DNA from: Hexactinellida sp. DTS-2022
Lineage: Eukaryota; Porifera; Hexactinellida
NCBI GenBank assembly: GCA_028753945.1
Contig: JAPNXP010000014.1
Coordinates: forward strand, 558,001-622,000
Direction: 5' to 3'
Length of the DNA: 64,000 nucleotides
How positions within the stretch are numbered: position 1 is the first letter of the stretch; each line of letters opens with the position of its first letter. A program made the position numbers and the translations under genes. The notes below the pieces were generated by a model. That model ran no database searches, was not told the DNA's origin, and worked only from the letters and a program-made list of their open reading frames with translations. Positions 10,284-21,600 of the stretch are shown here, piece after piece.

Positions 10284-10388
10284 TTCTAAGTCTGTTAACT
10301 CCCTGATTATCAAATTGCTATTAGGTATCTGATCAAAATCACATTGTTACAGGTGAAATTGTAAATTTCTTTAAATCTAAAAAACACT

Positions 10389-11822
10389 GTTTTGACGGAA
10401 ATGGACCCCCCTACAGATTTGGACCGGGGGTCCATGTAAAATATAGATAGTGTTGACGGATTTGGACCCCCCTTTAATAACATAGTAAATAACCTATGAG
10501 TTTACTAAAACTCAATTTTACTTATTGTAATCTTCATTAATTTCTCCAATTTTTGGAATTGCCTGTAATCAAGGGGCCTGAGTTTCACAGATATACAGAA
10601 TTTATAAGCTTGAGTGCTCAGTATATGTTTGTTGTTATAGTCCAGCGTCATAGACATAAAATTTCACAAGATTGTTCATTTTTTTGATAAAAGCACCAAA
10701 ATTTGTACACATGTACTTTGATGTAGTGCGAACATTTTTGGATATTGAGGCAATTGAAAGAGTGTCTATATCGGCCATGACAGCTCGCCAAAGTAACCAC
10801 GTCCGATAGTGTTCGCCGGACGTGTTTCCCATAAAAACTTGTTCAAATTAAGTTATATCGTCTTTTTATTGTTGAATTCGGTTTCGAAGTAAAATTTCCG
10901 ATAATTTGATATATCACATGACCATATTTGGAAGAATTTTTCCATAGCAACGCTGGAATGTATCAGGAATGTGTCAAAAATTCCATTCTCCAATTGTGTC
11001 CTTACCCGATCGAGTGACCCCTCTTTCGACTCCACTCAACTACCTGAGTATACTTATGCACATACTACCCTGTAAAACGTGATTTGATAAAATTATTCGA
11101 TATTTATGGTAAATCACGGTGAATATTGAATAATTTTATCAAATCACGTTTTACAGGGTCGGTGTGTGCATAAGTATACTCAGGTAGTTGAGTGGAGTCG
11201 AAAGAGGGGTCACTCGATTGGGTAAGGACACAATTGGAGAAAGGAATTTTTGACACATTCCTGATACATTCCAGCGTTGCTATGGAAAAATTCTTCCACA
11301 TATGGTCATGTGATATATCAAATTATCGGAAATTTTACTTCGAAACCGAATTCAACAATAAAAAGACGATATAACTTAATTTGAACAAGTTTTTATGGGA
11401 AACACGTCCGGCGACAACTATCGGACGTTGTTATTTTGGCGAGCTGTCATGGCCGATATAGACACTCTTTCAATTGCCTCAATATCCAAAAATGTTCGCA
11501 CTACATCAAAGTACATGTGTACAAATTTTGGTGCTTTTATCAAAAAAATGAACAATTATATGGTTGTGCCGCTGCACTATTAGTGTATTGATAAATGACA
11601 CAAATTTACAGAAATGTTTAAATAAGAGTAATATCAAGATAGTTAATATAGTTGGAAAGTAAGCATGTATGATGACAAACAGGAAGTAAAGGCTCAATAA
11701 TGATGACTTGATTATCAAGTTAAAGGGGGTCCAAATCCGTAAAACACTATCTATAATTTACATATTTGACGAAAATGGACCCCCCGGTCCAATTCTGTAG
11801 GGGGTCCATTTCCGTCAAAACA
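10389..11822. mobile_element. Foldback element 1 with a giant palindrome
   Basis: Ends TGTTTTGACGGAAATGGACC at the left and complement at the right, about 95 bp with inner copies of GGATTTGGACCCCC. Inside is a near-perfect palindrome: arms about 10671-11112 and 11115-11556, centre near 11113. Each arm carries the same two open frames in mirror orientation, reading outwards: one beginning MESKEGSLD (11192-11374 plus; 10853-11035 minus), one beginning MGNTSG (11395-11583 plus; 10635-10832 minus). I recognise no protein family; they may be non-functional. Confidence 0.65.
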
Positions 11823-12020
11823 ACACCACCATATAAAAATATAGATTAGTTTGCTCTAATACTATTTAGTATAGATTACATCAACACTAATATCATATCT
11901 ACTACGTATACAATGTCATAAGTACAAGGTAGACATGCAAAGAGAGATCAGAGTGGGTTAACTTAAGGGAGTAGAATGTAAGCAATAAAATTTACTTTGC
12001 GAACGTCAGGAAATTTGGAG

Positions 12021-12875
12021 TACTGTTGCATGAGAAATTGACCCCCATGAGAAAATGACCCCCCCCCCTTCATATGAACCATGGATACTGTTTAGGGGGT
12101 CATTTTCTCACGGGGGTCATTTCATTATGCAAGCCCCGTGAGAAAATGACCCCCTCATGAATTTCCGCATTGTCATTGCAATAATGTAAAGACTACTTGA
12201 ACAAAACAATGATGTAGACTGTAGTGCAATTATACAAAATGACTTGGCAACTATGTTAATTAACTGAATACTTCTTCTGGCAATGTACTATTTATATTTG
12301 TTGGTACAGTCGAAACCGGTTTATTCTAACTCGGGTTATTCTAACTTATCGGTTTATTCTAACTATTAGTGATACAATCTTTTGTAAGAAATTCCAACTT
12401 TACTAGGGTTTTTAATCGGTTTTTTCTTACTATCGGTTTTTTCTTACTATTTTTATCTGAAAAGAAATGGTTAGAAAAAACCGGTTTCAACTGTACTAGT
12501 AATATGATAAATAAGAGTATTTTTTGAGTAAACTTTATTTAGCCTTATTCGAAATTAACCATTTTAATGACAAATAAGAGATAGAGCTTCAATATTAGTT
12601 CCAAGTATTTGGTAGAAAACCTGGGTAACAATATGGGATTACCAAGTTAACATATTTACCAAGTCATTTTGTATAATTGTCACTACATCATTGTTTTGTT
12701 CAAGTAATCTTTACATTATTGCAATGACAATGCGGAAATTCATGAGGGGGTCATTTTCTCACGGGGCTTGCATAATGAAATGACCCCCGTGAGAAAATGA
12801 CCCCCTAAACAGTATCCATGGTTCATATGAAGGGGGGGTCATTTTTCATGGGGATCAATTTCTCATGCAACAGTA
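12021..12875. mobile_element. Foldback element 2
   Basis: Long inverted arms (about 12021-12247 and 12659-12875) made largely of repeated GAGAAAATGACCCCC words (three to four per arm), with a family C MITE in the middle. Its terminal word style resembles foldback element 1 (AATGGACCCCC versus AATGACCCCC). No ORF of note. Confidence 0.7.
12307..12493. repeat. MITE, family C
   Basis: CAGTCGAAACCGGTTTATTC at the left and GGTTTCAACTG at the right. It sits in the loop of foldback element 2, so it is among the youngest insertions in this stack. Confidence 0.8.
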
Positions 12876-13132
12876 CTAGTTGATTTGAATCTTTGGATTT
12901 CTCATTCCATCATAAGAAACAAGATCCTGATTTACAAATGTTTTCAAAGTGAAATGGTTTCCAAAAATGAGTGTATAACCAATATGTTTGAAAGTTAACA
13001 TATTGTTGCCGTGGTCCATGTTAAAGAAGGCTTCCTTAAATGGTCTATGGCCATAATATTTATTCCAAAATTCCATGACATGACACAACAGTAGATCTTA
13101 TTCTATTATGTATAAATTGTTGCTAGCTATGA

Positions 13133-13275
13133 TTGACCGGTTTACCGGCCGGTCGGGTCGGGTCAAATTTCAAACTGCACCGGTCGGGTCGGGTCATGAA
13201 AATCCCGACCGGTTCCATCTCTGCTAGGGTGCCAGGCACCATGGCATCACATCCGCCAGGGTGCCAGGCACCCGC
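13133..13275. repeat. GC-rich inverted-repeat island
   Basis: ACCGGTCGGG (about 13180) pairs with CCCGACCGGT (about 13206), and GGTGCCAGGCACC occurs twice (13228-13240, 13260-13272). GGTCGGGTCGGGTC is also repeated. The block is much more GC-rich than the surrounding element. It is probably a separate small insertion. Confidence 0.5.
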
Positions 13276-13582
13276 CGCACACCCCAAGTTTACGCCCCTG
13301 CCTAGAATGTGCTTGTCTCCAAGTTTCCCCCTGTCAACTTTAGGAATTGAAACTCTATCGTTTCACCAATTGAGACTAAAGGAAGTGACTTGCAGTATCA
13401 GAGAGCATCTTTTCCGCTTGCCTCTTTTGCCCTCTTCTTGCAACAGAGCAGATTTGGTTTTGGTTTTGTATTCTAGTGCACTGTGATTTTATGCTATAAT
13501 AGTGTGATGTTTCCAAATCCTCATTGAAACAATGTTTGTGCCCAGGTGAGAAACATGAATGACACTCCACGAATACACTTCC

Positions 13583-14602
13583 TTATGAAAATTTGCAAAT
13601 TGGACACGATTTACTCTCCGCTATGTGGTTGACTGTAGCGCCTAATTTTGTAGGACTAAATTTTAATGTTGAGTCATAATTGTCTTCAGATTCTTCAGGA
13701 ATGTTAATGTCGCACTCAGAAGAATATGGCGAATGTGTTAGAGTGGTATTTGAGATACATGCGGAGTTAATTTTTTCTATAAGCTGTATATCATCTTCGT
13801 TGTCGCTTAATGTTTGAGATTTTCGAAACAGTTTACTAATATCTTCCACGGTATTGATTGAAAAGTGAAGAGAAGATGGAATATCAAAATCACGTAGTCC
13901 TCGTGGTGGATCTCTTCCATAGAGAACCTTGTAAGGAGTATTGTTTAGGACCGTATGCAGTGTGGTATTTTTCATGTATGCTACTTTGTCTAATTCCTTA
14001 GCCCAATGGGAATGTCCTTCCTTTTCCAACATGCAACACACTCTGTAAAATATTCTCAATACAACAATTTGCATTCTCCACAGAACCCTGTGATTGTGGC
14101 TTCCTAGGTTTTCCATGTATAATCTTGTTGATGACCACAAATTATTCAGTGTTTGTAATTAAAGCTTATTATCAAACTCTTTGCCATTGTCGCACTGGAA
14201 ATGTTTGGTGCGCCGAGCGTGTAGAAAATTGTAACCAGAATATTTGCTACTTCTAATGCACATTTTCTAAATAGGGGTTTTAACACAACCCACTTGGTAA
14301 AGTGGTCTTGATAATTTAGAATCCATCTATAGTCATTATCAGGAATACTTCCCATGTCAATAAGATCCATCCTGACCCCTTGATCCAAAGGTAAGAGATA
14401 ATATTGGATTTGTTACCAGAGATTTATGGCTTTTTTTGTTAAGCCTGGCTTGATGGCAGGGGCTAAGTTCCAAAAACAACATCACTACTAAACACTGATG
14501 TACATTCCTTGTTCCCTTATTCTGTGGTGTAAAGGTTCCACCCTGCGAATCCTGTCTGTTCCCATGCCAAATACAGCTGTTCAAACAAATCCTCGACCGC
14601 AA
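13583..14602 (-). pseudogene. Broken integrase of the Ginger-like element
   Basis: Three minus-strand frames carry successive parts of one integrase: 14602-14357 (zinc-binding region and linker), 14388-14146 (start of the catalytic core; MDLIDMGSIPDNDYRWIL and the first Asp of the triad are recognisable) and 14140-13583 (C-terminal part with NNTPYKVLYGRDPPRGL). The frames differ, so at least two frameshifts or small losses separate them, and the region around the second catalytic Asp is damaged. The family is the retrovirus/Ty3-type integrase fold as found in Ginger transposons and KRBA2-like domesticated genes. No upstream protease or reverse transcriptase is seen. Confidence 0.75.
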
Positions 14603-14852
14603 TAACTTTGAGAGATGTTGTATTGTATGGGTCTATGTAGCGTAGCTCCTCTACTTTCGAGGCCTCGAGAACATGAACTTGTTTAAGAGAACGATTAATT
14701 CTAGGAAAAGTTCCCTTTAAATCGCAAAGTTGGTTAGTTATGACTTCTACCTCTTCGCAATTCCATATGTACCTGGCCGTCCTATCCGTAACAGATTGGG
14801 ATTTACCCCAAAGCCATAGTAAATATTTACCAAACGGAAATTACTACATTTT

Positions 14853-14974
14853 AATTGCAATCAAGCAATAGAAAATTGGTACTAATAAATATGAATTCAA
14901 CATGTTCTGCAGTAGATGCAACATGTTCCGCGGTAGATGTTAACATGTTCCAAATGTCAACATGTTCCGTAGCA
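14853..14974 (-). repeat. Right TIR of the Ginger-like element
   Basis: Reverse complement of 10162-10283 with only a few differences. It is followed by TTAG. Confidence 0.8.
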
Positions 14975-14978
14975 TTAG

Positions 14979-15163
14979 CAAGCAAATTTTACGAAAAATT
15001 GTGTAAAATTAGCCTACATAACGAAGTCCTAAATAACTAAATAGCAAAATATTTCTATTCAGAATTTACTGCTCAACTGAAATTCCATTTAGTAATGGAA
15101 TTTCTTTTAGCAAGCAAATTTTATAAAAATGCGACTTGTTATTACGCAAATTCCACTGTAGTT
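14979..15163. repeat. Right half of family L MITE
   Basis: AGCAAGCAAATTTT occurs twice and the block ends GCAAATTCCACTGTA, as in the copy at about 29470-29605. Confidence 0.5.
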
Positions 15164-15235
15164 ATTGTTAATTAATTCCTTCAAAACACATATTAACTGC
15201 AAATGAGATTTCAATATTAGTTTTTCTTAGAGAAT

Positions 15236-15625
15236 ATGGCAAATCTTGGCGCTCAAGTTTTGAAATCAATTTCCAAACAAAACCGGACATACGAATACCT
15301 TTCCAAATGGACATTAAAACTCCCTAGTAACGTAAAGCAGGTAAAGTTATTTTTATCTTTGAGTGATAAACAAACGCACCCTCACCCTGGCGCTAAATTC
15401 TTCCTAATCGAATGCATTCCACAGCTCAAGTTCAGTAACCCTGACAACAATATAAATGTATCTGTTGAGAATCGAAATAAATCTAGCATTCTAATCGAAA
15501 TGGAATCTGGAAATTCACATTTGTTACAAATTTCATCTTTGAAGAGAGACGAAATAAAACAGAAAATGGAAAATTATTGTCAACAATGGAATGATAAACA
15601 ACAACAACAACAACAAATTACTTAA
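15236..15625 (+). CDS. MRPS25: Mitochondrial ribosomal protein mS25-like
   Basis: Intronless 129-residue ORF. The core RTYEYLSKWTLKL, KFFLIECIPQLKFSNPDNNI and the following LIEMESGN align with the thioredoxin-like L51/S25/CI-B8 fold of mS25, a small-subunit protein of the mitochondrial ribosome. Human mS25 is about 173 residues; the Cys-containing C-terminal extension is missing, and this protein ends in a polyglutamine run. A strong acceptor-like TTTTTCTTAG ends at 15230, five bases before the ATG, with no obvious coding exon upstream. Confidence 0.7.
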   Translation: MANLGAQVLKSISKQNRTYEYLSKWTLKLPSNVKQVKLFLSLSDKQTHPHPGAKFFLIECIPQLKFSNPDNNINVSVENRNKSSILIEMESGNSHLLQISSLKRDEIKQKMENYCQQWNDKQQQQQQIT

Positions 15626-15926
15626 TAGTCAACTATTACATTCAATTAGTTAATTAATAATACCCTTTGATAACTTTTATTGTTCAATTCTTTGAATTAA
15701 ACAGCCCACATAAATACTTTTCTATTGAATCGCCATATCACAACTTAATGTTATATACTTCCATTCAATACATTAGCTACTATGTATTTCACGGATGTAT
15801 AAATATATCTGTTCAAAACATATAATAAATTGGTCTGTAATTTGTGGGTGAAACCATTTAATTTGTTTAATTGTTAATTGATATTAGTTTCCTATTATAA
15901 TTGCTTTCGTGAGGTATAAATACATA

Positions 15927-16091
15927 CAGTAGACTCTGTTAATAGGAACACGGATAAGGTGAAATATCGGTTAAGGAGTACAATGTTTAATTCCCCTAGC
16001 CTACTAAGAATGTATGCAAGTGACTCCGGTTAATATGAATTTTGGGAAATACGAACGGTCCCCTGGTGTTCTTATTAACGAGAGTCTACTG
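15927..16091. repeat. MITE, A-like subfamily
   Basis: CAGTAGACTCTGTTAATAGG at the left and GAGAGTCTACTG at the right. Confidence 0.7.
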
Positions 16092-16619
16092 TACCTGTTA
16101 TTCTATAGAAACTTAACTATTGTAATGCTTTTGTTGAAATTCGACATTTTGGCTAAAAGATGATTTTTTTTTCTGAAATAATGTATTAGTTCAGTTCTAA
16201 TCAAGTGTCCTTATTTATTGTAAAATATCCATTTTTTGCCAATAACTTAATTGAAAAATTATTATTTATAAATGATTACAATTCTGTTGACTGACTTAAT
16301 TATTATTCCAAAATATACCATCAGCACTAACATAGTATATAAACAATAAATATATTTGTTGATGAACAAATTCTGTTTCTAACTTCTAAATTCCAAATTT
16401 TCTTCCAAAATACTTGGCTTTGGAACTCAGTTCCATTTGTGTTATCGGACCATGGATATGAGTTCAAACGTGACGTAACGCAAAATCCCTTAATTAGAAA
16501 ATTATTTGTAACATAAGTGACTTATTGCACATTGGTTACCCCCTTCCTAGTTTGACCCCAAATGAAATCAAATATTTTGAGATATCCACGGTCCAATAAT
16601 ACAGTTATACCAAATGCAT

Positions 16620-16757
16620 TACAACCTCGTTAATACGAACACTATTTCAGTCCCTTTCAAAGCCTTTTCAATACAAATGATATTGGTTAATACGAATTCC
16701 GGATAAGGCGAACGCATTTTACGGTCCCCTGGTGTTCGTATTAACGATATTCTACTG
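16620..16757. repeat. MITE, family A, left end trimmed
   Basis: ACAACCTCGTTAATACGAAC at the left and ATATTCTACTG at the right, with the typical GGATAAGGCGAACGCATTTT interior. Confidence 0.7.
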
Positions 16758-16923
16758 TAGTTATTTTAATTAATTAAATGTTTACTTATATTTCGGCCAA
16801 CACCTTTTCTAAAGTAATTTTCAGGCACTGTCGATGTCATTTTTAACATGCAAAATTAATACTGTATTATTCTTCCTATATTACTGCATTTATACTAACG
16901 AATACTAACGAGGTTATACTGTA

Positions 16924-17080
16924 CAGTGGATGCCGGTTATAAGCACATCGTCGGGAACTGCATATAGTGTTCTTATAACCGACATAAATTTTACAGGGTA
17001 GATGGCAAACGTTTTCCAACATAGTGTGCTTATATCCGATATGTTCTTATAACCAGTGTGCTTATATCCGATATCTACTG
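16924..17080. repeat. MITE, family B
   Basis: CAGTGGATGCCGGTTATAAG at the left and ATATCTACTG at the right. It lies 45 nt before the liprin-beta ATG. Confidence 0.8.
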
Positions 17081-17125
17081 TATTATTGTTCCTATATAAC
17101 ATTCGGTCTGTTTATCTTGTTAGTT

Positions 17126-20100
17126 ATGAACGGAACTATTCCGGTCCATAACGGAGTAGACTCAGACCACAGTTCGGTTAGTGATCACGAGGATACTCTC
17201 CCCTCCATTGACAGCATAGAAGACATTATGAGTCTCGACAATATAGAGCTCGCTATCAGCCACGTATCGCAACTATTGAGCTATGGGAGGAATAGAAACG
17301 GACTTATGGTTCATCAAGAATTGGAGGAATTAGATGAAGCGATTGGTATTGGAATCGAGCAGGTTTTTGAGAGAGGAGACCAAATGAAGAGTTTATGTCA
17401 GGAACTTGTGTTCTTGTTATCGGAGGAAGGACACGATTTTAATTTCGCTGATAGTATTGTGAGTAATGGGAGCTTCCTTATATGTAGACTGACGGTATAT
17501 AAAACTATGCAAACTATGCATACAGTGAACTCCCGTTATAACCAAGTCGGATATAACGAAATAACCGCTTATAACGAAATGGATATTCCCCCAGAGCACT
17601 AAATGCATTAAATATTATCCGCTTATAACGAAGGGATTTACAGGTCCCAAGCACTTCGTTATAACGGGAGTTGACTCACTTGACTGTACTTGTATAGAGC
17701 TCAGTTTTTTCAATAGTAAAAGAGCCAGGCTTACTTTATAAAGGTTAATTTCGAATTTTTAAAAATGGACGTTTTCAGGGCCTGAATTACTACGTATTAT
17801 AAAACTGAGCTCTGTGAAACTTATTTCTTTAAAAAAATGACAAAAACTAAAAACTAAAATTCAATTTTTTTAATTTCTCAATTTTTTTCGAGATATTAAA
17901 TTTTTCCAACTTGCAACGATTTCTGTTCGGAGTCTCGTTTACTAAATAACTTAGATTCCTGAAGACACGGCTCGTACCCTAGTTCAGTGGCTGCTTCAAT
18001 ACATCCCAGAGAGCATACACAGCGAGCTAATCCATGGTACTTCCATCTCATATCACTCAGAGGGAGAGCATACCAGTATTTCACAGACCGTTAGTGAGAC
18101 AGGTTTGATACCTGTTATATTAACCAAGGATATTCTGGAGAGACCAGACTCCAATGTGAGTTGTTAACCGAATATAATAATACTGATATTAAGTGGGCTT
18201 ATAAAGCTTACTTACCAACTCTTTAGAAGATAAAAACCCGGCTTCGTCGCATTGGTGAATTTTTTATTATTTTTGAAAAAAAATTGTCTGAAAATTATTC
18301 GTGGCCGATATATCCAGTAAACTTCCGTTATAACTAAATCGGATATAACGAAATACCAGCTTATAACAAACTTATATTCTCCAGAAAGATAAAGTAGTTA
18401 TTTACTCCGCTTATATTACGAGCTAATATTGAAGTATACAAAGGGATATAAGAACATTCTACTGGTAAACGGTTTCCTTATACCCTATATAATTATGCCG
18501 GTTATAAGAATATATCGGTTTTAAGAAGATTATATGCAGTTCCCGACGATGTTCTTATAACCAGCATCCACTGTATACGAACTTCTGTATATAAACAGAA
18601 TCCAAAAGGAGCGTCTCGCGCTCCTAGATAATTCCTTGTATCCCTTTATAAGTAGCCTTTGTTCATTTGCGTTAGACAGTATGTATGTAACACAATTAAC
18701 GCACAATTCTTATAACAAGATTTACCATTCACATCTCTCCCCCAGCTCTCGGACAGTGGCCCTCACATCCCGGTTATACAAACAGACTCTGACTACCCCT
18801 CTACAGCCACCTCCGCATCCGGTATGAACGAATACATACCTCAGGGCACCCGGACACAATCCGACCCCTCTGTCACCTATCTGAGCGCCACCATGCCCCG
18901 TCCCTTCCGAGGCAGAGCCGCCACCACCCCGGTTGCCAGTCTGGCGCCCGGGTATTTGTCCGACCTAGAGGACTCAGGTATTTGTTGCATTACATAACCT
19001 CGTTAGTACCAACACGGTTAATACGAACGTCGCTCCTATAATAGCATCTATTCTGCACTTAGACTCACAACTTGACTGTCAGTTGATACCGGTTTTTTCT
19101 AACCATTTATTTTCAGATAAAAATTGTAAGAAAAAACCGATGAAATATACTAGTAAAGTTGGAATTTCTTACAAAATATTGTATTACTAATACGTGTAGT
19201 TAGAATAAACCTATAAGTTTGAATAACCCGAGTTAGAATAAACCGGTTTCGACTGTATTTATACTTCTCGTGCTACTGTTGCAAGTGTTGCTATCTGTAT
19301 CACAGACAGAATAGCAGATGTTTGTAAGCAGGTGTTATTCTCTGTATAGTCTAGTATAGTTCCACTTATGTGAACACCTGTGACATACTCAGAGTATATA
19401 TCCGATTTACAACAGGGAATTAGTTTTTTATTCTTACACTCTAAATTCTTTCTCAAATTTATTCTCATAAATCAATCAATTACATTCTTTTCATTTGTTT
19501 ATGATAGCGACAACAAACAAACAAACAACAAACAAACCAACAACAATTGAGTTTAATAATTACCGTATATACTCTAATAGTAGCCCCTATTCGAATAATC
19601 GCCTACCTCCAATAATACCCCCCCCCCCCAAATTAGCAAATACAAATATACGACTATACTATATAAATTGTATTAACACGTGATATTCTCGAAAAGTCAA
19701 AAAATTATTGGTCAAAAAATGGCCTAAAAAACAATAATCGCCTAGGCTACTATTCGAATAAATACAATCTATATACCCCCTCCCTACTAGGTCACTACAA
19801 GCGCTCCTACACTCTCCCAAAGGAGGGATTCTCACAAGCGGAGTCAATAGGGACTCTCTCTAACGAATATTCTAGAAACTTCCCTCTAGACGCAATACCG
19901 CCCCGCCCCAAAACCTGTACGCCCGAGCCGTGGCTTTCTCTGGAAGACCAAACTCCGGAATTTAAGCGCAGAGGGAGTTTGCGGAAACTAACCCGAGCAA
20001 TTGGGAAGCTTAGAAAGGTGGACAGGGGCGATAAGGTTGTTATCCTTGGTTCGAGTTCCTCAGTTCTTGTTATGGACCAGCCGCACAGACGAGAGTTCCT

Positions 20101-21600
20101 CTCTAGAGACGCGAATGGTGTTATGGAATGGTTCGTAGCCCTCGGGTTAGAGCAGTACTCGAGTAGAATCCTGGAGGGGAGGATTAACAGCTGTTCATTG
20201 CTGAAAATGGCAATTGAAGGTGAGTTGGTTGTTTGTTGTTATTTACAAGGATTTACACTTATGTGTGAAATGTGCAATTTGATAATTAAAGACGTTCAAA
20301 CGTACATAACGATAAATTTCCGAAATCACGCTTTTTTAACCATATTGTAATACATAAATGTGTGATTCTTACACTTAAGTTAACCCCCCTTGGAATCGTT
20401 ACGTTTTAACTGCCCCTTTAGAAACTTCTTAATACAGTCAGGTTCTTTTATTATTGACATTCAAGGGACCACAATTGCACAAATTGTATCAATAATAGAG
20501 ACTTTTCATAATAAGCGAAACTCAACTTAATACAAACCCTATGTAAGTTGTTAAATTGGGACCATAGGGCTTGTTCATAATATAATATTTTCATATTAAC
20601 ATACAGAAAATTATCACAATAAGCAGACCTGACTGTATAGCAATATTGCCATCATAACAACCATACTGTACTAATGTTATTCGCAATAGGAAAACTTGAG
20701 AACTCACTTTCTCTCTCCCACCCGCTCCACAGAAAGAAACTCGAGTTGGCTTTGGAAGAAACCCTAAAGTACGGAACAACAGAGCTGTCAGATCTGAATT
20801 ACAAATGGGTTCTGAATTGGCTTGAAATGAACGGACTTAGTGCTATTTGTCCCAACTTTGAAAAAGCGAGAATTGATGGTAGAATGTTACATATGTTAAC
20901 ATTTGATGATTTAACATTGTTGAATGTTGCAGATAATTTCTATCAATTGAGTCTTAAATCTGCGATAAAAGCACTTCGTTTGACTTCATTTTCTCACAAT
21001 TATTTGGATAACCGAGATTCTATTGATAATTGTCTGTATTGGTCATGTCCGCATGTCACTGAGTGGATTGGTCAAACGCTTAAAATGCGAAATTCAGAAT
21101 TGTTAAAGAAATCGGGATTAAATGGCGCTTTTATGATGCTAGAAGATAGTTTTACTGGGAACACCTTAGCTGAAATTATCGACATTCCTAAGTCCAAAAC
21201 GCATTTAAGAACCGTTGTCAGGGAAGAATTCATGAAAATTATAGGCCCACACTGCGCGCAACACAAACTCGATAAATCCAAAACGAAAAACTTTAATCAT
21301 CTTTCACCTCCGAATATAAAAACTAAAAAAAGACTTGCATCGCGAAATTCTGATAAAAAATCGTTGTCAAGAGATGGAACAAGATTGCTTTGCCCTTTAA
21401 TATTCGAGCCAAATTCCAATTTTCCTTGTTTTCAAGGCAATTTGAGTGTATTTCAAGGTTTAATTGACACTTATATTTACTCCGCAACAGATTTAGACAT
21501 TCCTCAAGTAGAACAACAATCAATCGACAAAGGCTCTCTTTTTGATAGCAGCCAACTTTATCGTGTCGTAACAAATGAAGATGGAGATATATTAGTTTAG
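17126..21600 (+). CDS. PPFIBP1: Liprin-beta lacking the coiled-coil region
   Basis: Five exons: 17126-17494, 17955-18155, 18746-18977, 19791-20219 and 20690-21600, all in phase, giving 713 residues (vertebrate liprin-beta about 1000). The N-terminus matches liprin-beta (LDNIELAISHVSQLL, then IPEDTARTLVQWLLQYIPES), and three SAM domains follow: SAM1 spans the last intron (MEWFVALGLEQYSSR...SHPLHRKKLELALEE), SAM2 contains RIDGRMLHMLTFDDLTLLNV, SAM3 contains GAFMMLEDSFTGNTLAEI and ends LRTVVREEFMKIIGP. Liprins scaffold active zones and focal adhesions. The long coiled coil that normally follows the N-terminus is absent; a Ser/Thr/Pro-rich linker (exons 3-4) takes its place. The ATG at 17126 was chosen because upstream codons in this frame are MITE sequence. 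It could be called PPFIBP1 or PPFIBP2. Confidence 0.88.
17523..17686. repeat. MITE, family E
   Basis: CAGTGAACTCCCGTTATAAC starts 29 nt after the liprin exon 1 donor. Confidence 0.75.
18315..18573. repeat. Composite E/B MITE
   Basis: Begins as family E (CAGTAAACTTCCGTTATAAC) and ends as family B (TTATAACCAGCATCCACTG), in liprin intron 2. Looks like a recombinant or one copy inserted in another. Confidence 0.6.
19084..19255. repeat. MITE, family C (minus orientation)
   Basis: GAATAAACCGGTTTCGACTG at the right end, trimmed left end. Liprin intron 3. Confidence 0.7.
19563..19772. repeat. MITE with TATTCGAATAATCGCC ends
   Basis: GTAGCCCCTATTCGAATAAT pairs with the inverted GGCTACTATTCGAATAAATA. 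It ends about 18 nt before the liprin exon 4 acceptor (19790). Confidence 0.55.
20435..20635. repeat. MITE, family F
   Basis: CAGTCAGGTTCTTTTATTAT at the left and AGCAGACCTGACTG at the right, in liprin intron 4. Confidence 0.75.

Larger units (their letters stand above)
10162..14974. mobile_element. Decayed Ginger-like DNA transposon with nested insertions
   Basis: About 4.8 kb flanked by a 122 bp terminal inverted repeat (10162-10283 and 14853-14974) starting TGCTACGGAACATGTTGACA and by a TTAG target-site duplication. A broken integrase-like gene lies on the minus strand near the right end (13583-14602). Long TIRs, a 4 bp duplication and a retroelement-type integrase together fit the Ginger superfamily of cut-and-paste transposons; the assignment is inference. 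Two foldback elements (10389-11822, 12021-12875) and a family C MITE (12307-12493) are nested in it, and it is itself inserted in a family L MITE. Confidence 0.65.
15626..17125. other. Spacer with three MITEs
   Basis: Between mRpS25 and liprin-beta: A-like MITE 15927-16091, family A MITE about 16620-16757 and family B MITE 16924-17080. The rest is AT-rich sequence in which I see no gene. Confidence 0.6.

Noticed and set aside
13133..13486. 117-codon plus-strand ORF
   Set aside because: It starts in the GC-rich hairpin island and matches no family; it lies antisense near the broken integrase.
17024..17125. Upstream extension of the liprin-beta ORF
   Set aside because: The codons come from the right end of a family B MITE. 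The conserved protein starts at 17126.
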